Source: Pseudonocardia sp. CNS-139 (GTDB taxonomy: Bacteria > Actinomycetota > Actinomycetes > Mycobacteriales > Pseudonocardiaceae). Taken from it: a stretch of DNA of 64,000 nucleotides. The position numbers were made by a program, and so were the translations under genes. Where the stretch lies: the NCBI GenBank assembly GCA_001942415.1, contig MKJX01000195.1, forward strand, positions 62,001 to 126,000. The letters are read 5' to 3'. A model generated the notes under the pieces. It made no database searches. It saw only the letters and a list, made by a program, of their open reading frames with translations, and was not told the origin of the DNA. Below are positions 7,708 to 17,390 of the stretch, piece by piece (position 1 is the stretch's first letter; the number at the start of each line of letters is the position of its first letter).

Positions 7708-9259
7708 GCTCCGAGACCGACCACCCACGCCAGCGCACCGTCGCCGAGCTGCTCGCGCAGCACGGCGACGCGACCGCGACCGGCCGCCGGCGGCGTCGGC
7801 GGGACCCCGACGGGCTGGACGACGGCGCCCCCGGCGACCGCGGTGCCCCACCCGTCCCGGACTGGCCCGCGCCGGTCCGGGAGCCCGACCGAGGAGTGCT
7901 CAGAGACCGGGTGTCGCCCGCCGAGCGGGAGCCCGGCGGCCGGCGGCGCGCCGACCGCGAGCCGGACCCGTGGGAGCAGGAGCCGCGGTCCTGGGACTCC
8001 GGGCGCAACGGCCGCGAGCCGGAGGACCGGTGGGACTCCCGGCGCCGCCCGAGCCGCCCGCGTGGGAGTCGGGGCCGCAGCCCTGGGACGCCGGACGGCA
8101 GGGCTGGGACTCCGCTGAGATCCCGCGGGCCGAGGTTCCCCGCGCAGAGGCTCCCAGGGCCGACTGGGACGCGCCCTCGCGGTCCGGCCGCTGGGAGGAC
8201 GCACCGCGCGAGCGCGAGCAGCGCTGGACGCCCGAGCCCGAGCCGCCGGCCTGGGACTCGGGCCCGCAGGCGTGGGACGGGCGTGGGTGGGACGGCCCGC
8301 CGCAGGCCCAGCCCCCGGCCCGGGAGCTGCCGCGTCCGGAACCCGTCCGGCCCGAGCCCGCGCGCGGCGAGCCTGCCGAGCCGCCGAACGGGCGGTCCCG
8401 GCGGGAGCGGCCGGCGCCGGAGCCCGCGCCACGGGCTGCGGCCGCGGCCGCCCCGGTGCGCGAGCGGCCCACCGACCACATCCCGCGCATCCGCGACGAG
8501 GACCCGCCCGACGTCGGGCTGACCCGCCCGATCCAGGCCCACCGCGCCCCGGCCGACGAGGGCTACGGCCCCGACGACTACGAGCCGGACGACGACGACG
8601 GCCCGCCGACCATGGTCGGCGCCGCGCCCGCAGGCGCCGAGGCGTGGCACCGCGAGCGCACCCGCCGCCGCGGCGCCCCGGCCGACGACGACGGCGGCCC
8701 GCCCACCGAGGCCGCCGGCCCGATCGACTTCGACGACGCCCCCGCCGGTCTCGGCGGCCGCCGCTACGACCAGCAGCAGGGCGACAGCTTCTCCGACGGC
8801 TTCGAGGACTTCTACGGCACGGGCACCGACCTGCCGGTCTACCAGCCACAGCCGCCCCGCCCGGAGCGCGCCGGCCGGCGTCGCGGCGAGCCGGAGCCGG
8901 AGCCGGACGGGTTCCTCGACAGCGGCGAGTCCGAGCCGATCGACGACGACGAGCCCGAGGAGCCGCGCAAGGGCCTGCTGGGCCGGGTCGGCGACTCGGC
9001 GAGCCAGGCGTGGGCGGCGGTGCTGGCCCAGTGGATCGCCGGTGCCGTCGGTGGTGCCGCGCTGTGGGTCGGCTTCCGCTTCCTGTGGCGCTCCCTGCCG
9101 GTGGTCGCGATCGCGGCCGCCGCGCTCGTCACCGTGGGGCTCGTGGTGGTCGTGCGGGCGCTCCTGCGCAACGACGACATGCGCACCACGATGTTCGCGG
9201 TGCTGGTCGGCCTGCTGCTCACCGTCTCACCGGCGATTCTGGTACTGCTGGGGAGATGA
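7704..9259 (+). CDS. Proline/tryptophan-rich membrane protein, Rv0497-like (frameshifted)
   Basis: About 518 residues after restoring one base lost near 8045. The first ~400 residues are disordered and charged, rich in Pro, Arg, Asp and Glu. They carry repeated tryptophan modules: PRSWDSG, DRWDS, PPAWESGPQPWDAG, RQGWDS, ADWDA, GRWED, PAWDSGPQAWDGRGWDG. Three hydrophobic helices follow at the C-terminus (AGAVGGAALWVGFRFLW; VVAIAAAALVTVGLVVVV; MFAVLVGLLLTVSPAILVLL). The ATG overlaps the ppx stop and the 3' end overlaps the next gene, so it belongs to the ppx operon. Position matches mycobacterial Rv0497. Function is unknown; the layout suggests a membrane-anchored cytoplasmic scaffold. Confidence 0.75.
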
Positions 9260-10072
9260 CCCCCACGCCCGGTCGCGCTCTCCACCGCCTCCGTCTACCC
9301 GGAGTCGACGGCGGCCGGGTTCGAGATCGCGGCCGAGCTGGGGTACGACGGCGTCGAGCTGATGGTGTGGCTCGACCCGGTGAGCCAGGACGTCGCCGCG
9401 GTCGCACGGCTGGCCGAGCACTACGGCGTGCCGGTGCTCGCGGTGCACGCGCCCTGCCTCGCCGTCACGCAGCGGGTGTGGTCGCCCGACCCGGTCGAGC
9501 GCATCCGGCGTTCGGTGGCCGCCGCGGCGACCCTCGGCGCGCGCACGGTGGTCGTCCACCCGCCGTTCCGCTGGCAGCGCCGCTACGCCGCGCAGTTCGC
9601 CGACGAGGTGGCCCGCGCGGGCGAGCACGCCGGCGTCGCGCTGGCCGTCGAGAACATGTACCCGCTGTCCCGGTCCGGGGTCAGCGCGGTGGCCTACAGC
9701 CCCGGCTACGACCCCACGGACGTCGGCCACGCGCACTACACCCTGGACCTCTCGCACACCGCCGCGGCCGGCGTCGACGCGCTGGAGCTGATGGGGCGCA
9801 TGGGCGGCGGGCTCACGCACGTCCACCTCGCCGACGGCAGCGGCTCGCCCCGCGACGAGCACCTCGTGCCGGGCCGTGGCTGCCAGCCCTGCGCCCGGGT
9901 GTGCGAGCGGCTCGGCGACACCGGGTTCGACGGCGCGGTGGTCGTCGAGGTCAGCACCCGGCGCTGCCGCACCCGCGAGGAGCGCACGGACCTGCTGGCC
10001 GAGTCGCTGCTGTTCGCGCGGCTGCACCTGGGCCCGGCGGCGCACCCGCAGCCGGAGCCCGTCCGCGGTTAG
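9256..10072 (+). CDS. Sugar phosphate isomerase/epimerase (AP endonuclease 2 fold, Rv0498-like; frameshift near start)
   Basis: TIM-barrel protein of the xylose-isomerase-like/IolE-EndoIV superfamily, about 272 residues. Conserved pieces are STASVYPES, ELGYDGVELMVW, VHAPCLAVTQRVW, TVVVHPPFRW, VENMYPL, LDLSHTAAAG, HVHLADGSG and VVVEVSTR, which hold the metal-binding Glu/His/Asp positions. The frame has no start codon of its own. ATG 9256 overlaps the previous stop (ATGA) but is in another frame, so I infer two bases lost near 9270 (MTPTP to VALSTASVYP). It is the third gene of the ppx operon. The substrate is unknown. Confidence 0.8.
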
Positions 10073-10130
10073 ACGCAGGTCACACCGCCCCGGTCTGGGT
10101 CATCGCGGGACGCGATGCTACTCATGGGTA

Positions 10131-10960
10131 ATGAGCATCGGCGCGCCACCGCCGCCCCGCCCGAGCGGCCGTTCCGCGACGCGATCGGCGTCGAGCCGCT
10201 CGGGGACGGCCGCTACGCGGCAGAGCTCGGCACGAGCTGGACCATCGGGCCCAAGGCCCACGGCGGGCTCCTCATGGTGCTGCTCGCCAGGGCCGGGCTG
10301 GCCCGCCTCGCGGCCGACGCGCCCGGCGCGCGCCCGACCCGCTCGCCCTCGCGGCCGACTTCCTCCGCGCTCCCGACCCCGGGCCCGTCGAGCTGTCCAC
10401 CGAGGTGCTCAAGCTGGGCCGCACGGTGTCGGTCGTCGCGGTGCGGATGCACCAGGGCGGCCGGCCGGTGCTCGCGGCGACGCTGACGGCCGGCCGGCTC
10501 CCCGCCGACGAGCCCGCGTGGGCCGATCTGCCCGACCTGCCCGCCGAGCCGCCGTCCTCGGCGGTCGACCCGGCGACCCGCGGCAGCGGGGGCGTGTCCG
10601 AGGCGTGCGACCTGCGCTACGACGACGCCTCCGTCGCGTTCGCGCGCGGCGAGCAGGCGCCGCCCGTCATCAGGGGCTGGGCGCGCACCCGCGGCGAGCC
10701 CGTCGACGTGCTGTTCGCGCTGCTCGCCGGCGACGTGCTGCCGCCGACCGTCTTCACGTCGCGGCCGCGTCGGCTGGGCGCCGACCGTGCAGCTCACGGC
10801 CCTGCTGCGGGCGCACCCGGCGCCGGGCTGGCTGCGTGTCCAGTCGCGCGCCGCGACCGTCGCCGGGCAGTGGTTCGACGAGGACGTCACCGTGGTCGAC
10901 GCGGCCGGCCGGCTCGTGTGCCAGGCCCGGCAGCTGGCACTGGCCCCGCTCGCGGGCTGA
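10131..10960 (+). CDS. Acyl-CoA thioesterase, TesB-like double hot-dog (three frameshifts)
   Basis: About 277 residues when one base is restored near 10165, one near 10335 and two near 10770. Hot-dog elements: TSWTIGPKAHGGLLMVLLARA (the HGG loop), LAADFLRAPDPGPVELSTEVLKLGRTVSVVAVRM, and in the second half GWAPTVQLTALLRAHPAPGWL and VCQARQLALAPLAG. Such proteins hydrolyse acyl-CoA. I prefer ATG 10131 because TACTCA at 10119-10124 lies 6 nt upstream; ATG 10115 in the downstream frame is the alternative. It sits between the isomerase and proC, as Rv0499 does in mycobacteria. Substrate length is not predictable. Confidence 0.75.
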
Positions 10961-10981
10961 GCGGGGGTTACCGTCACCGCC

Positions 10982-11794
10982 ATGACACGGATCGCGGTGG
11001 TCGGAGCGGGCAAGATCGGGGAGGCGCTGCTGGCGGGGCTGCTCGCCGCCGGTCGCAACCCGGACGACCTGGTGTTCACCGAGCGGCACCCGGAGCGCGC
11101 GGGTGAGCTGAGCGCCCGGCTCGGGGTGGCCGCGGTGGACGTCGCCGGCGCGGCCAAGCACGCCGAGGTCGTGGTGATCGCCGTGAAGCCGCAGGACATC
11201 CGGCCGGTGCTGGCCGAGCTCGCGCCCGCGCTCGACCCGGGCACGCTGGTCGTGTCGCTCTGCGCCGGCCTGCCCACGTCGCTGTTCGAGGACGCGCTCC
11301 CGGCCGGCACGCCCGTCGTCCGGGTCATGCCGAACACGCCGATGCTGGTCGGGGAGGCGATGAGCGCCATCTCGCCGGCCACGCACGCCACCGAGGAGCA
11401 CCTCGCGGCCGTCGAGAAGATGCTCGCGTCGGTCGGGCGGGTGGTACGGGTGCCGGAGTCGCAGCAGGACGCCGTCACCGCGCTCTCCGGGTCCGGGCCC
11501 GCGTACTTCTTCTACCTCGTCGAGGCGATGATCGACGCCGGGATCCTGCTCGGCCTGCCGCGGGCGGTGGCCGCCGACCTCATCGTGCAGTCGGCGTTCG
11601 GCGCGGCCCGCATGCTGCGCGAGTCCGACGACCACCCGGTGATCCTCCGGGAGAACGTCACGTCCCCGGCCGGCACGACGATCGCGGCGATCCGCGAGCT
11701 GGAGAAGCACGGCGTCCGCGCGGCGTTCCTGGCCGCGATCGAGGCGGCGCGGGACCGCTCCGCCGAGCTCGGCCGGACCGCCGGGACGTCGTGA
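10982..11794 (+). CDS. proC: Pyrroline-5-carboxylate reductase
   Basis: Last step of proline synthesis: NAD(P)H-dependent reduction of pyrroline-5-carboxylate. The 270-residue protein is intact and of normal length. It has the N-terminal Rossmann motif VVGAGKIGEALLAG, VVIAVKPQDI, RVMPNTPMLVGEAM and the C-terminal dimer/substrate motif ALSGSGPAYFF with VTSPAGTTIAAI. ATG 10982 follows TACCGT (10969-10974) by 7 nt, with no Shine-Dalgarno sequence. Confidence 0.96.
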   Translation: MTRIAVVGAGKIGEALLAGLLAAGRNPDDLVFTERHPERAGELSARLGVAAVDVAGAAKHAEVVVIAVKPQDIRPVLAELAPALDPGTLVVSLCAGLPTSLFEDALPAGTPVVRVMPNTPMLVGEAMSAISPATHATEEHLAAVEKMLASVGRVVRVPESQQDAVTALSGSGPAYFFYLVEAMIDAGILLGLPRAVAADLIVQSAFGAARMLRESDDHPVILRENVTSPAGTTIAAIRELEKHGVRAAFLAAIEAARDRSAELGRTAGTS

Positions 11795-11896
11795 GCGCAG
11801 GTCACCCACCCGGGCCGGCCGGAGCCTCTGAAGATCGACTTCGGGGCGGGAATCGCCCGATGGAATTACCCGACATCACCCTGACGCGAGCCTGAA

Positions 11897-11914
11897 TTCC
11901 ACTCCGGAGTGGAA
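11897..11914. promoter_or_regulatory. Perfect 18-bp palindrome upstream of the small HTH gene
   Basis: TTCCACTCCGGAGTGGAA is identical to its reverse complement. It lies 112 bp upstream of ATG 12027 in a 232-bp gap. An ACGGT...ACCGT repeat follows directly at 11914-11931. A homodimeric repressor or activator site is the simplest reading; the factor is unknown. Confidence 0.5.
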
Positions 11915-12026
11915 CGGTCCCTCGATACCGTCACATGGGCACCGCTAAGCTCATCGGGAACATCAGGAGCCGCGCCCCGGCCACGGAGCCCGGCACGTCC
12001 GGTGAGACCACGAAAGCGGTGATCGG

Positions 12027-12272
12027 ATGCCGTCCGAGCCCTCTGAGATCCCCCTGGCCCAGGTGCAGTTCCTCACCGTTGCCGAGGTTGCGGCCATGAT
12101 GCGGGTCTCGAAGATGACGGTGTACCGGCTGGTCCACGGCGGCGACCTGCCCGCGGCGCGCGTCGGCCGGTCGTTCCGGGTGCCCAAGCGCGCGGTCGAG
12201 GACTACCTGCGCAGCGCCTACTTCGCGCGGGCTGACGCCCCGGGGCGCCGACCGGCCAGAACTCCCCGGTAG
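12027..12272 (+). CDS. Excisionase-family (MerR-like HTH) DNA-binding protein, BdtA/Rv0500A-like
   Basis: Small basic DNA-binding protein of 81 residues with one MerR-type winged helix: QFLTVAEVAAMMRVSKMTVYRLVHGGDLPAARVGRSFRVPKRAVEDYL. The short N-terminus and basic tail (RRPARTPR) are extras. Members of this group in actinobacteria sit between proC and the bS22 gene, as here. The nearest characterised relative I know is the developmental regulator group that also contains BldC. The gene is not linked to any integrase, so the excisionase label describes fold only. An 18-bp palindrome upstream may be its control site. Confidence 0.85.
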   Translation: MPSEPSEIPLAQVQFLTVAEVAAMMRVSKMTVYRLVHGGDLPAARVGRSFRVPKRAVEDYLRSAYFARADAPGRRPARTPR

Positions 12273-12385
12273 AGTAGGCCCTCGGTCATCGCCCGGCCCG
12301 TGCGCGCCTGCGCGGCATCCGGCCAGGCGCACCTCCACGAGTGGCCCGCCGGGCCACGTCCATTCAGCAGGAAGGGCCGCCACGT

Positions 12386-12487
12386 ATGGGCTCGGTCATC
12401 AAGAAGCGCCGCAAGCGGATGTCGAAGAAGAAGCACCGCAAGCTCCTCCGAAAGACCCGCGTGCAGCGTCGCAAGCTCGGCAAGTGA
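12386..12487 (+). CDS. 30S ribosomal protein bS22 (AURKAIP1/COX24 domain)
   Basis: A 33-residue, extremely basic protein beginning [17 protein letters not shown] and ending RVQRRKLGK. This matches the short actinobacterial bS22 family, an extra small-subunit protein seen in mycobacterial ribosome structures and homologous to the AURKAIP1/COX24 C-terminal domain. GGAAGGG lies about 10 nt upstream of ATG 12386 as a ribosome-binding site. Its place directly after the small HTH gene and before the epimerase equals Rv0500B. Confidence 0.93.
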   Translation: MGSVIKKRRKRMSKKKHRKLLRKTRVQRRKLGK

Positions 12488-12693
12488 GCGGCCGGCCGGC
12501 GCCTCATCCGGTCGAACCGAGTCGCGCGCCGGCCGCATCGCCCGTCTCCCCCCGCGCGTTCCACCGGATGGGTTGAATGACGTTTACCGCAGGTGGGGCG
12601 GGTCACGTCCGGCTGAGCGCGCCGTGATGGCCGCGCTGCGGAGGGCTAGCATCGGTGCCCGCCGCTTCCGCTCGTGACCCAGGGGTTGGGCCC

Positions 12694-13731
12694 GTGCCGC
12701 CTTCCGTCGTCCTCGTCACCGGCGTCAGCCGCTTCCTCGGTGGCCACCTCGCCGCCCGGCTGGCGGCGAACCCGGCCATCCAGCGCGTGCTGGGCGTCGA
12801 CACCGTCCCGCCGCCCCGCGACCTGCTGCGTCGCATGGGGCGCGCGGAGTTCGTGCGCGCCGACATCCGCAACCCGCTGATCTCCAAGGTCATCTCCAGC
12901 GCTGCGGTCGACACCGTCGTGCACGCGTCGCTGTCGGCCAACCCCGGCTCGGCCGGCGGCCGCACGGCGATGAAGGAGATGAACGTCATCGGCACGATGC
13001 AGCTGCTCGCGGCGTGCCAGAAGGCGCCGACGGTGCGGCGGATGGTGCTCAAGTCCACCACCGCCGTCTACGGGTCGAGCCCGCGCGACCCGGCGCTCTT
13101 CGACGAGACGATGACGCCCAAGGACCTCCCGTCCGGCGGCTACGCCAAGGACGCCGTGGAGATCGAGGGCTACCTGCGCGGGTTCGCCCGCCGCCGCCCC
13201 GACGTCTCCGTCACCACGCTGCGGTTCTCGAACTTCATCGGCCCGCGCATCGACACCGTGTTCACTCGCTACTTCGCGCTGCCGGCCGTCCCGACCGTGC
13301 TCGGCTACGACGCCCGCGTCCAGCTCCTGCACGAGGAGGACGCGCTCGCCGTGCTCGAACGCGCGGCCAGCGAGGAGATCCCCGGCGTCTTCAACGTCGC
13401 CGCCGACGGCGTGCTGCTGCTGTCGCAGGCCATCCGGCGGGCCGGGCGCATCGCGGTCCCGGTGCCGAGCGGGGCGGTCGGCCCGGTGAGCCGGTTCTTC
13501 CGCAGCGCGCGGCTCGTCGACTTCTCACCGGAGCAGATGCGCCTGCTCAACTTCGGCCGCGTCGTCGACAACCGCCGGCTCAAGGAGCAGTTCGGGTTCA
13601 CCCCGCGCTGGACGAGCGTGCAGGCCTTCGACGACTACGTGCGCGGCCGGGCTTTGCGCCCGGTGGTCGCACCGGAGCGGTTCGAAGCCGTCGAACGCCG
13701 GGTACTGGCCGCGGCAAGGACGCTTCGATGA
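12694..13731 (+). CDS. NAD-dependent epimerase/dehydratase (Rv0501/GalE2-like)
   Basis: Extended short-chain dehydrogenase of about 345 residues. The N-terminal nucleotide site is VVLVTGVSRFLGGHLAARL, followed by VRADIRN, VVHASL, KSTTAVYG and GYAKDAVEIEGY. The last segment replaces the usual YxxxK catalytic pair, so ordinary epimerase chemistry is uncertain. The frame extends to a GTG at 12655, but a promoter-like TAGCAT at 12647-12652 would place the transcript start beyond it. I therefore prefer GTG 12694 after AGGGG. The stop overlaps the ATG at 13728 of the acyltransferase frame. Confidence 0.85.
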   Translation: MPPSVVLVTGVSRFLGGHLAARLAANPAIQRVLGVDTVPPPRDLLRRMGRAEFVRADIRNPLISKVISSAAVDTVVHASLSANPGSAGGRTAMKEMNVIGTMQLLAACQKAPTVRRMVLKSTTAVYGSSPRDPALFDETMTPKDLPSGGYAKDAVEIEGYLRGFARRRPDVSVTTLRFSNFIGPRIDTVFTRYFALPAVPTVLGYDARVQLLHEEDALAVLERAASEEIPGVFNVAADGVLLLSQAIRRAGRIAVPVPSGAVGPVSRFFRSARLVDFSPEQMRLLNFGRVVDNRRLKEQFGFTPRWTSVQAFDDYVRGRALRPVVAPERFEAVERRVLAAARTLR

Positions 13732-13763
13732 CGCAGCCGGCTCGCTCGGAGAAGGGAGAGGCC

Positions 13764-14753
13764 GTGTCCGAAGCGAGGATCATCCCGCTGCACGCCGACG
13801 ACTCCGGGGACCGCACCCGTTGGCGGCTGCGTCCCGGCGTCACCCCGCCGCCGGCCGCCGAGCCCGCGCCGGAGCCGTCGCCGGAACCGCAGCCCGCCGA
13901 GGCCGGCCCGGCCCCGTGGGAGGAGGACCTCGCGGCCGCGCTCGCGTTCCTGCGCCGCCGGCTGGCCGGTGAGTACGCGGTGGACGAGTTCGGGTTCGAC
14001 GCCGACCTCACCGACAACGTGCTGCTCCCGGCCCTGCGTCCGCTCTACCGCAGCTGGTTCCGGGTGGAGACGCTCGGCATGCACCACGTGCCGGACGTCG
14101 GGGGGGCGCTCGTCGTCGCCAACCACTCCGGCACCCTGCCGCTGGACTCGCTGATGGCGGCCGTCGCCCTGCACGACGACCACCCGGCCCGCCGCCACCT
14201 GCGGATGCTCGGCGCCGACCTCATGTTCCGGCTGCCCGTCGTCGGCTCGCTGGCCCGCAAGCAGGGCAGCACGCTCGCCTGCATGTCCGACGCCGAACGC
14301 CTCATGGCCGCGGGCGAGCTGGTCGGCGTGTGGCCGGAGGGGTTCAAGGGCATCGGCAAGCCGTTCCGCGACCGCTACAAGCTGCAGCGCTTCGGCCGCG
14401 GCGGGTTCGTGGCGGCGGCGCTGCGCACCGGCGTGCCGATCGTCCCGTGCGCGATCGTCGGGGCCGAGGAGATCTATCCGAAGATCGGCGACATCAAGCC
14501 GCTCGCCCGGCTGTTCGGGGCGCCGTACTTCCCGGTCACCCCGCTCTTCCCGCTGTTCGGGCCACTGGGGCTCGTCCCGCTGCCGTCCAAGTGGTACATC
14601 GAGTTCGCCGAGCCGATCCCCACCACCGGCTACGACCCGTCCGACGCGGACGACCCGATGACCGTCTTCAACCTCACCGACCAGGTGCGGGAGACGATCC
14701 AGCACACGCTCTACCGGCTGCTCGGCCAGCGCCGCAACGCGTTCCTGGGCTGA
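13764..14753 (+). CDS. PlsC-like lysophospholipid acyltransferase (Rv0502-like)
   Basis: About 329 residues. An N-terminal Pro/Glu-rich stretch precedes the acyltransferase core. NHSGTLPLD is the catalytic histidine-aspartate motif, in the longer-spaced form typical of this actinobacterial branch. VWPEGFKGIGKPFRDRY is the EG motif, and GVPIVPCAIVGAEEIYP closes the site. GTG 13764 is preceded by GAAGGGAGAG; an alternative ATG at 13728 overlaps the epimerase stop. Membrane phospholipid or glycolipid acylation is likely, but donor and acceptor are unknown. Intact. Confidence 0.85.
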   Translation: MSEARIIPLHADDSGDRTRWRLRPGVTPPPAAEPAPEPSPEPQPAEAGPAPWEEDLAAALAFLRRRLAGEYAVDEFGFDADLTDNVLLPALRPLYRSWFRVETLGMHHVPDVGGALVVANHSGTLPLDSLMAAVALHDDHPARRHLRMLGADLMFRLPVVGSLARKQGSTLACMSDAERLMAAGELVGVWPEGFKGIGKPFRDRYKLQRFGRGGFVAAALRTGVPIVPCAIVGAEEIYPKIGDIKPLARLFGAPYFPVTPLFPLFGPLGLVPLPSKWYIEFAEPIPTTGYDPSDADDPMTVFNLTDQVRETIQHTLYRLLGQRRNAFLG

Positions 14754-14760
14754 CCCCCAA

Positions 14761-14808
14761 CCGCACACACCTCCTGGACGCGGCACACATGGTGGGACGT
14801 GTGTGCGG
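14761..14808. terminator. Inverted repeat between convergent genes
   Basis: CCGCACACAC (14761-14770) and GTGTGTGCGG (14799-14808) are perfect 10-bp arms around 28 nt. A second interleaved pair, GGCACACA (14782-14789) and TGTGTGCC (14820-14827), shares the CACACA core. The position between two convergent stops fits a bidirectional terminator. Confidence 0.55.
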
Positions 14809-14828
14809 AGTGCCGGAAGTGTGTGCCG

Positions 14829-15833
14829 TCAGCGCTTGCGGTAGGCCAGCCCGGCCGCCACCGCGCCGGCCAGGGCGCCCGCGCCCAGCACCGAGGGCAC
14901 CCCGATGCGGGCGGCCTTGCGGCCGGTGCGGAAGTCGCGGATCTGCCAGCCGCGTTCCTTCGCGACGTCGCGCAGCTCGGAGTCGGGGTTGACGGCCACC
15001 GCGGTGCCGACGGCCGAGAGCATCGGCACGTCGTTCACGGAGTCGGAGTAGGCCGTGCAGCGGCGCAGGTCGAGGCCCTCGGTGGCGGCGAGCGCGCGCA
15101 CGGCGTGGGCCTTGGCCGGGCCGTGCAGGATCTCGCCGACGAGCCGGCCGGTGTAGTGCCCGTCGACGCTCTCCGCCACGGTGCCGAGCGCGCCGGTGAG
15201 GCCGAGCCGGCGGGCGATGATCAGGGCCAGCTCCACCGGGGTGGCGGTGACCAGCCAGACGCGCTGCCCGGCGTCGAGGTGCATCTGGGCGAGCGCGCGG
15301 GTGCCGGCCCAGATCCGGTCGGCCATCAGCTCGTCGTAGATCTCCTCACCCAGCGCGACGATCTCCGAGACGGGACGGCCGGCGACGAACGACAGGGCGG
15401 TGTCGCGGCCGGTGGTGGTGGAGTACGAGGTCTCGCGCCCGCCGATGCGGAACTTGAGCTGCTGCCAGGCGAACCCGGCGAGGTCGGCGGTGGTGAAGAA
15501 CTTCCGGGCGGCGAGCCCGCGGGCGAAGTGGAAGATCGAGGCGCCGATCATCATCGTGTTGTCGACGTCGAAGAAGGCGGCGGCCGTCAGGTCGGTGAGC
15601 GGGACGTCGGCCGGGCCGCTGTCGCCGGCCGCGACGGCTGCGGCGGCGGCCGCCTCGCCGGCGCGCTGCGCGGCGTCGGCCGCTGTGGCGGATTCGACCA
15701 CCCCCGGTGTCTCCGTGGCCCCGCTCAGCTCACCGCAACCGGTGGGCGTCAAGGGCTCGGGGGGCTCTACTGCTCCTACCACCTGCTGGCCTCCGGTCAC
15801 GGGTTTCGTCTCTCCAGCTAACGGCGCGGTCAC
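14829..15833 (-). CDS. HAD-IB family phosphatase (SerB1-like)
   Basis: Predicted 334-residue haloacid-dehalogenase phosphatase. The nucleophile motif is FFDVDNTMM (residues ~87-95), motif [14 protein letters not shown], the lysine region [12 protein letters not shown] and motif [18 protein letters not shown] cap domain and a C-terminal hydrophobic stretch ([18 protein letters not shown]) are present. About 85 low-complexity residues precede the core, so the GTG at 15833 may be too early. Position matches mycobacterial serB1, but this branch also contains phosphatases on lipid-like substrates, and the neighbouring acyltransferase makes that possible. Intact. Confidence 0.85.
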   Translation of the reverse strand: MTAPLAGETKPVTGGQQVVGAVEPPEPLTPTGCGELSGATETPGVVESATAADAAQRAGEAAAAAAVAAGDSGPADVPLTDLTAAAFFDVDNTMMIGASIFHFARGLAARKFFTTADLAGFAWQQLKFRIGGRETSYSTTTGRDTALSFVAGRPVSEIVALGEEIYDELMADRIWAGTRALAQMHLDAGQRVWLVTATPVELALIIARRLGLTGALGTVAESVDGHYTGRLVGEILHGPAKAHAVRALAATEGLDLRRCTAYSDSVNDVPMLSAVGTAVAVNPDSELRDVAKERGWQIRDFRTGRKAARIGVPSVLGAGALAGAVAAGLAYRKR

Positions 15834-15862
15834 AGCGGACGGGTGCCGTCCGGGGACGCGGA

Positions 15863-15896
15863 AGGCCGCCGCGGAGGGGATGTTCCGCGACGGCCT
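15863..15896 (-). terminator. Hairpin downstream of the rsbN-like gene
   Basis: AGGCCGCCGCGG and CCGCGACGGCCT form a 12-bp stem with one mismatch and a 10-nt loop, 25 nt beyond the stop of the minus-strand gene ending at 15921. Confidence 0.6.
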
Positions 15897-15920
15897 CGTG
15901 GGTCGATCTCGCCGGTCGGG

Positions 15921-17332
15921 TCAGCCGATCGTGATCGGCGGGAGCCCCGGCAGCAACGGCGGCAACGTGATCGGCGGGAGCAGCGGTAAGGGCAGGTTGA
16001 TCCCCTCGGGGGCGTCGCTGGACGGCGGGTCCGACTCGCGGCTGGAGGAGGGGCTCTCGCTGTCCGAGTCGCCGTCCTCCTCGGAGGAGGTGCTGTCGCC
16101 GCCGTCCTCCGAGCGGGAGCCGTCGGGGAGCAGGTCCGGCAGCTGGACGAGCGGGTCGTCCGACTCCGGCGCTCGGTGGTCGGCTCCGAGGAGTCCTCGG
16201 ACCCGGACGGCGGCGTGCTCTCCGTCGCGTCGGGGGTGGTCGGGGTGTCGGTGACGTCCGGCTCCGACGTGCCCTGGTCCTCCTCCTGGTCGCCCAGGCG
16301 GTTGGGGACGTCCGGGCTGGCGCCGAGCGACTCCGTGCGGCCGAGCAGCAGGTCCAGGAGCTGGATCGAGCCGTCCGCGGTGACGGCGGCCGGCTCGGGC
16401 AGCGCCGGACGCAGCTCGGTGAGCCGCTCGGACTGCTGCGCGGCCCACGAGTGCAGGGTGTCCAGCTCGGCGGTCTGACCGGTGTCCTCGGCGGCGCCGA
16501 GCAGCAGGCGCGACCCCTCGCCGGTGGAGGTGTCGAACTCGCTGATCGCCGTCGAGAACGCGGCCGGGTCGGCCGTCTGCTCGCCGCGGGCGACCATCTG
16601 CTCCACCTCGGTCAGCCGGTTCGCGGCGAACTGGAGGTGCCGCTGGGCGCGCGCGGCCTCGTCGAAGGTGAACGCGAGCTCGGCCGACTCGCCGGCCCGC
16701 TTGAGCGCGTACAGGTTGTCGCCGGGCAGCGCGTCGCGGCTGGCGACGAACCCGCCGCCGGTGAGCCCGAGCATCACGACGAGCGCGGCCGCGCCGACGA
16801 CGAGCACGCGACGGCGCAGGCTCGGGGCCGGGCGCCGGGCGGTGCGGGCCCGTCCCTCGGGACGGTTGGCGACGCTGTGCCGCGACCGGCGGCCGGTGCG
16901 CGGGGCGCCCACCGACGGGGAGAGCGTCCGCGGCCCGCCGCCCGACGGGCGGCCCTCGGTCTGCTCCTCGCCGAGCGGCGGGAGCTTCGCGGTGGTGACG
17001 CCGTCGGCCTCGCCGCGCGGCGTGGGGAACGACGGCTCGACGCGGCCGATCGGCGCGGTCATCTCGGTGGCGCTCGGCGGCGGCACGGGCCGCGCCGGAG
17101 CGCGGTGCAGCTCGCCCTGCTCGGCGACGACGGCCATGAGCCGCTGCCTGGCGCGCGCCTTGGGGTCGGGGTCCGGGGCGTACGCCGGACCCGCGGACCG
17201 CAGCATCGCGACGATCTCCAGCTCTCGCGCGAGATCGTCGTCCGCGAAGCCGGGGGGTGTCCCCTGCTCCAGGGCGGCGGCGAACCGCTCTGCGTCCTCG
17301 CCCTGTCCGGCGGGCATGTTGGCCGTCCTCAC
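15921..17332 (-). CDS. RsbN-like membrane protein with DUF5667 domain, probable anti-sigma factor (frameshifted)
   Basis: About 470 residues after restoring one base lost near 16172. The N-terminal ~175 residues are cytoplasmic (ERFAAALEQGTPP, then basic/proline-rich). One membrane helix follows (VLVVGAAALVVMLGLTGGGFVA). The external domain begins with PGDNLYALKRAGESAELAF, the DUF5667 hallmark, and ends in an acidic Ser/Asp tail plus a Pro/Leu segment. It lies directly downstream of the BldN-like sigma gene and has its own sigma-BldN-type promoter, as rsbN does in Streptomyces. Its inferred role is to hold that sigma factor at the membrane. GTG 17332 or ATG 17317 may be the start. Confidence 0.75.
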
Positions 17333-17390
17333 TTCACACCTGCGCTGTCAGTGGCCGCGCACCGTCGTGGCTGGCGCGGCGTTCAGCCGT

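Noticed and set aside
12027..12272. Phage or integrative-element excisionase
   Set aside because: No integrase, attachment repeats or phage genes nearby; the gene belongs to the conserved proC-bS22 neighbourhood.
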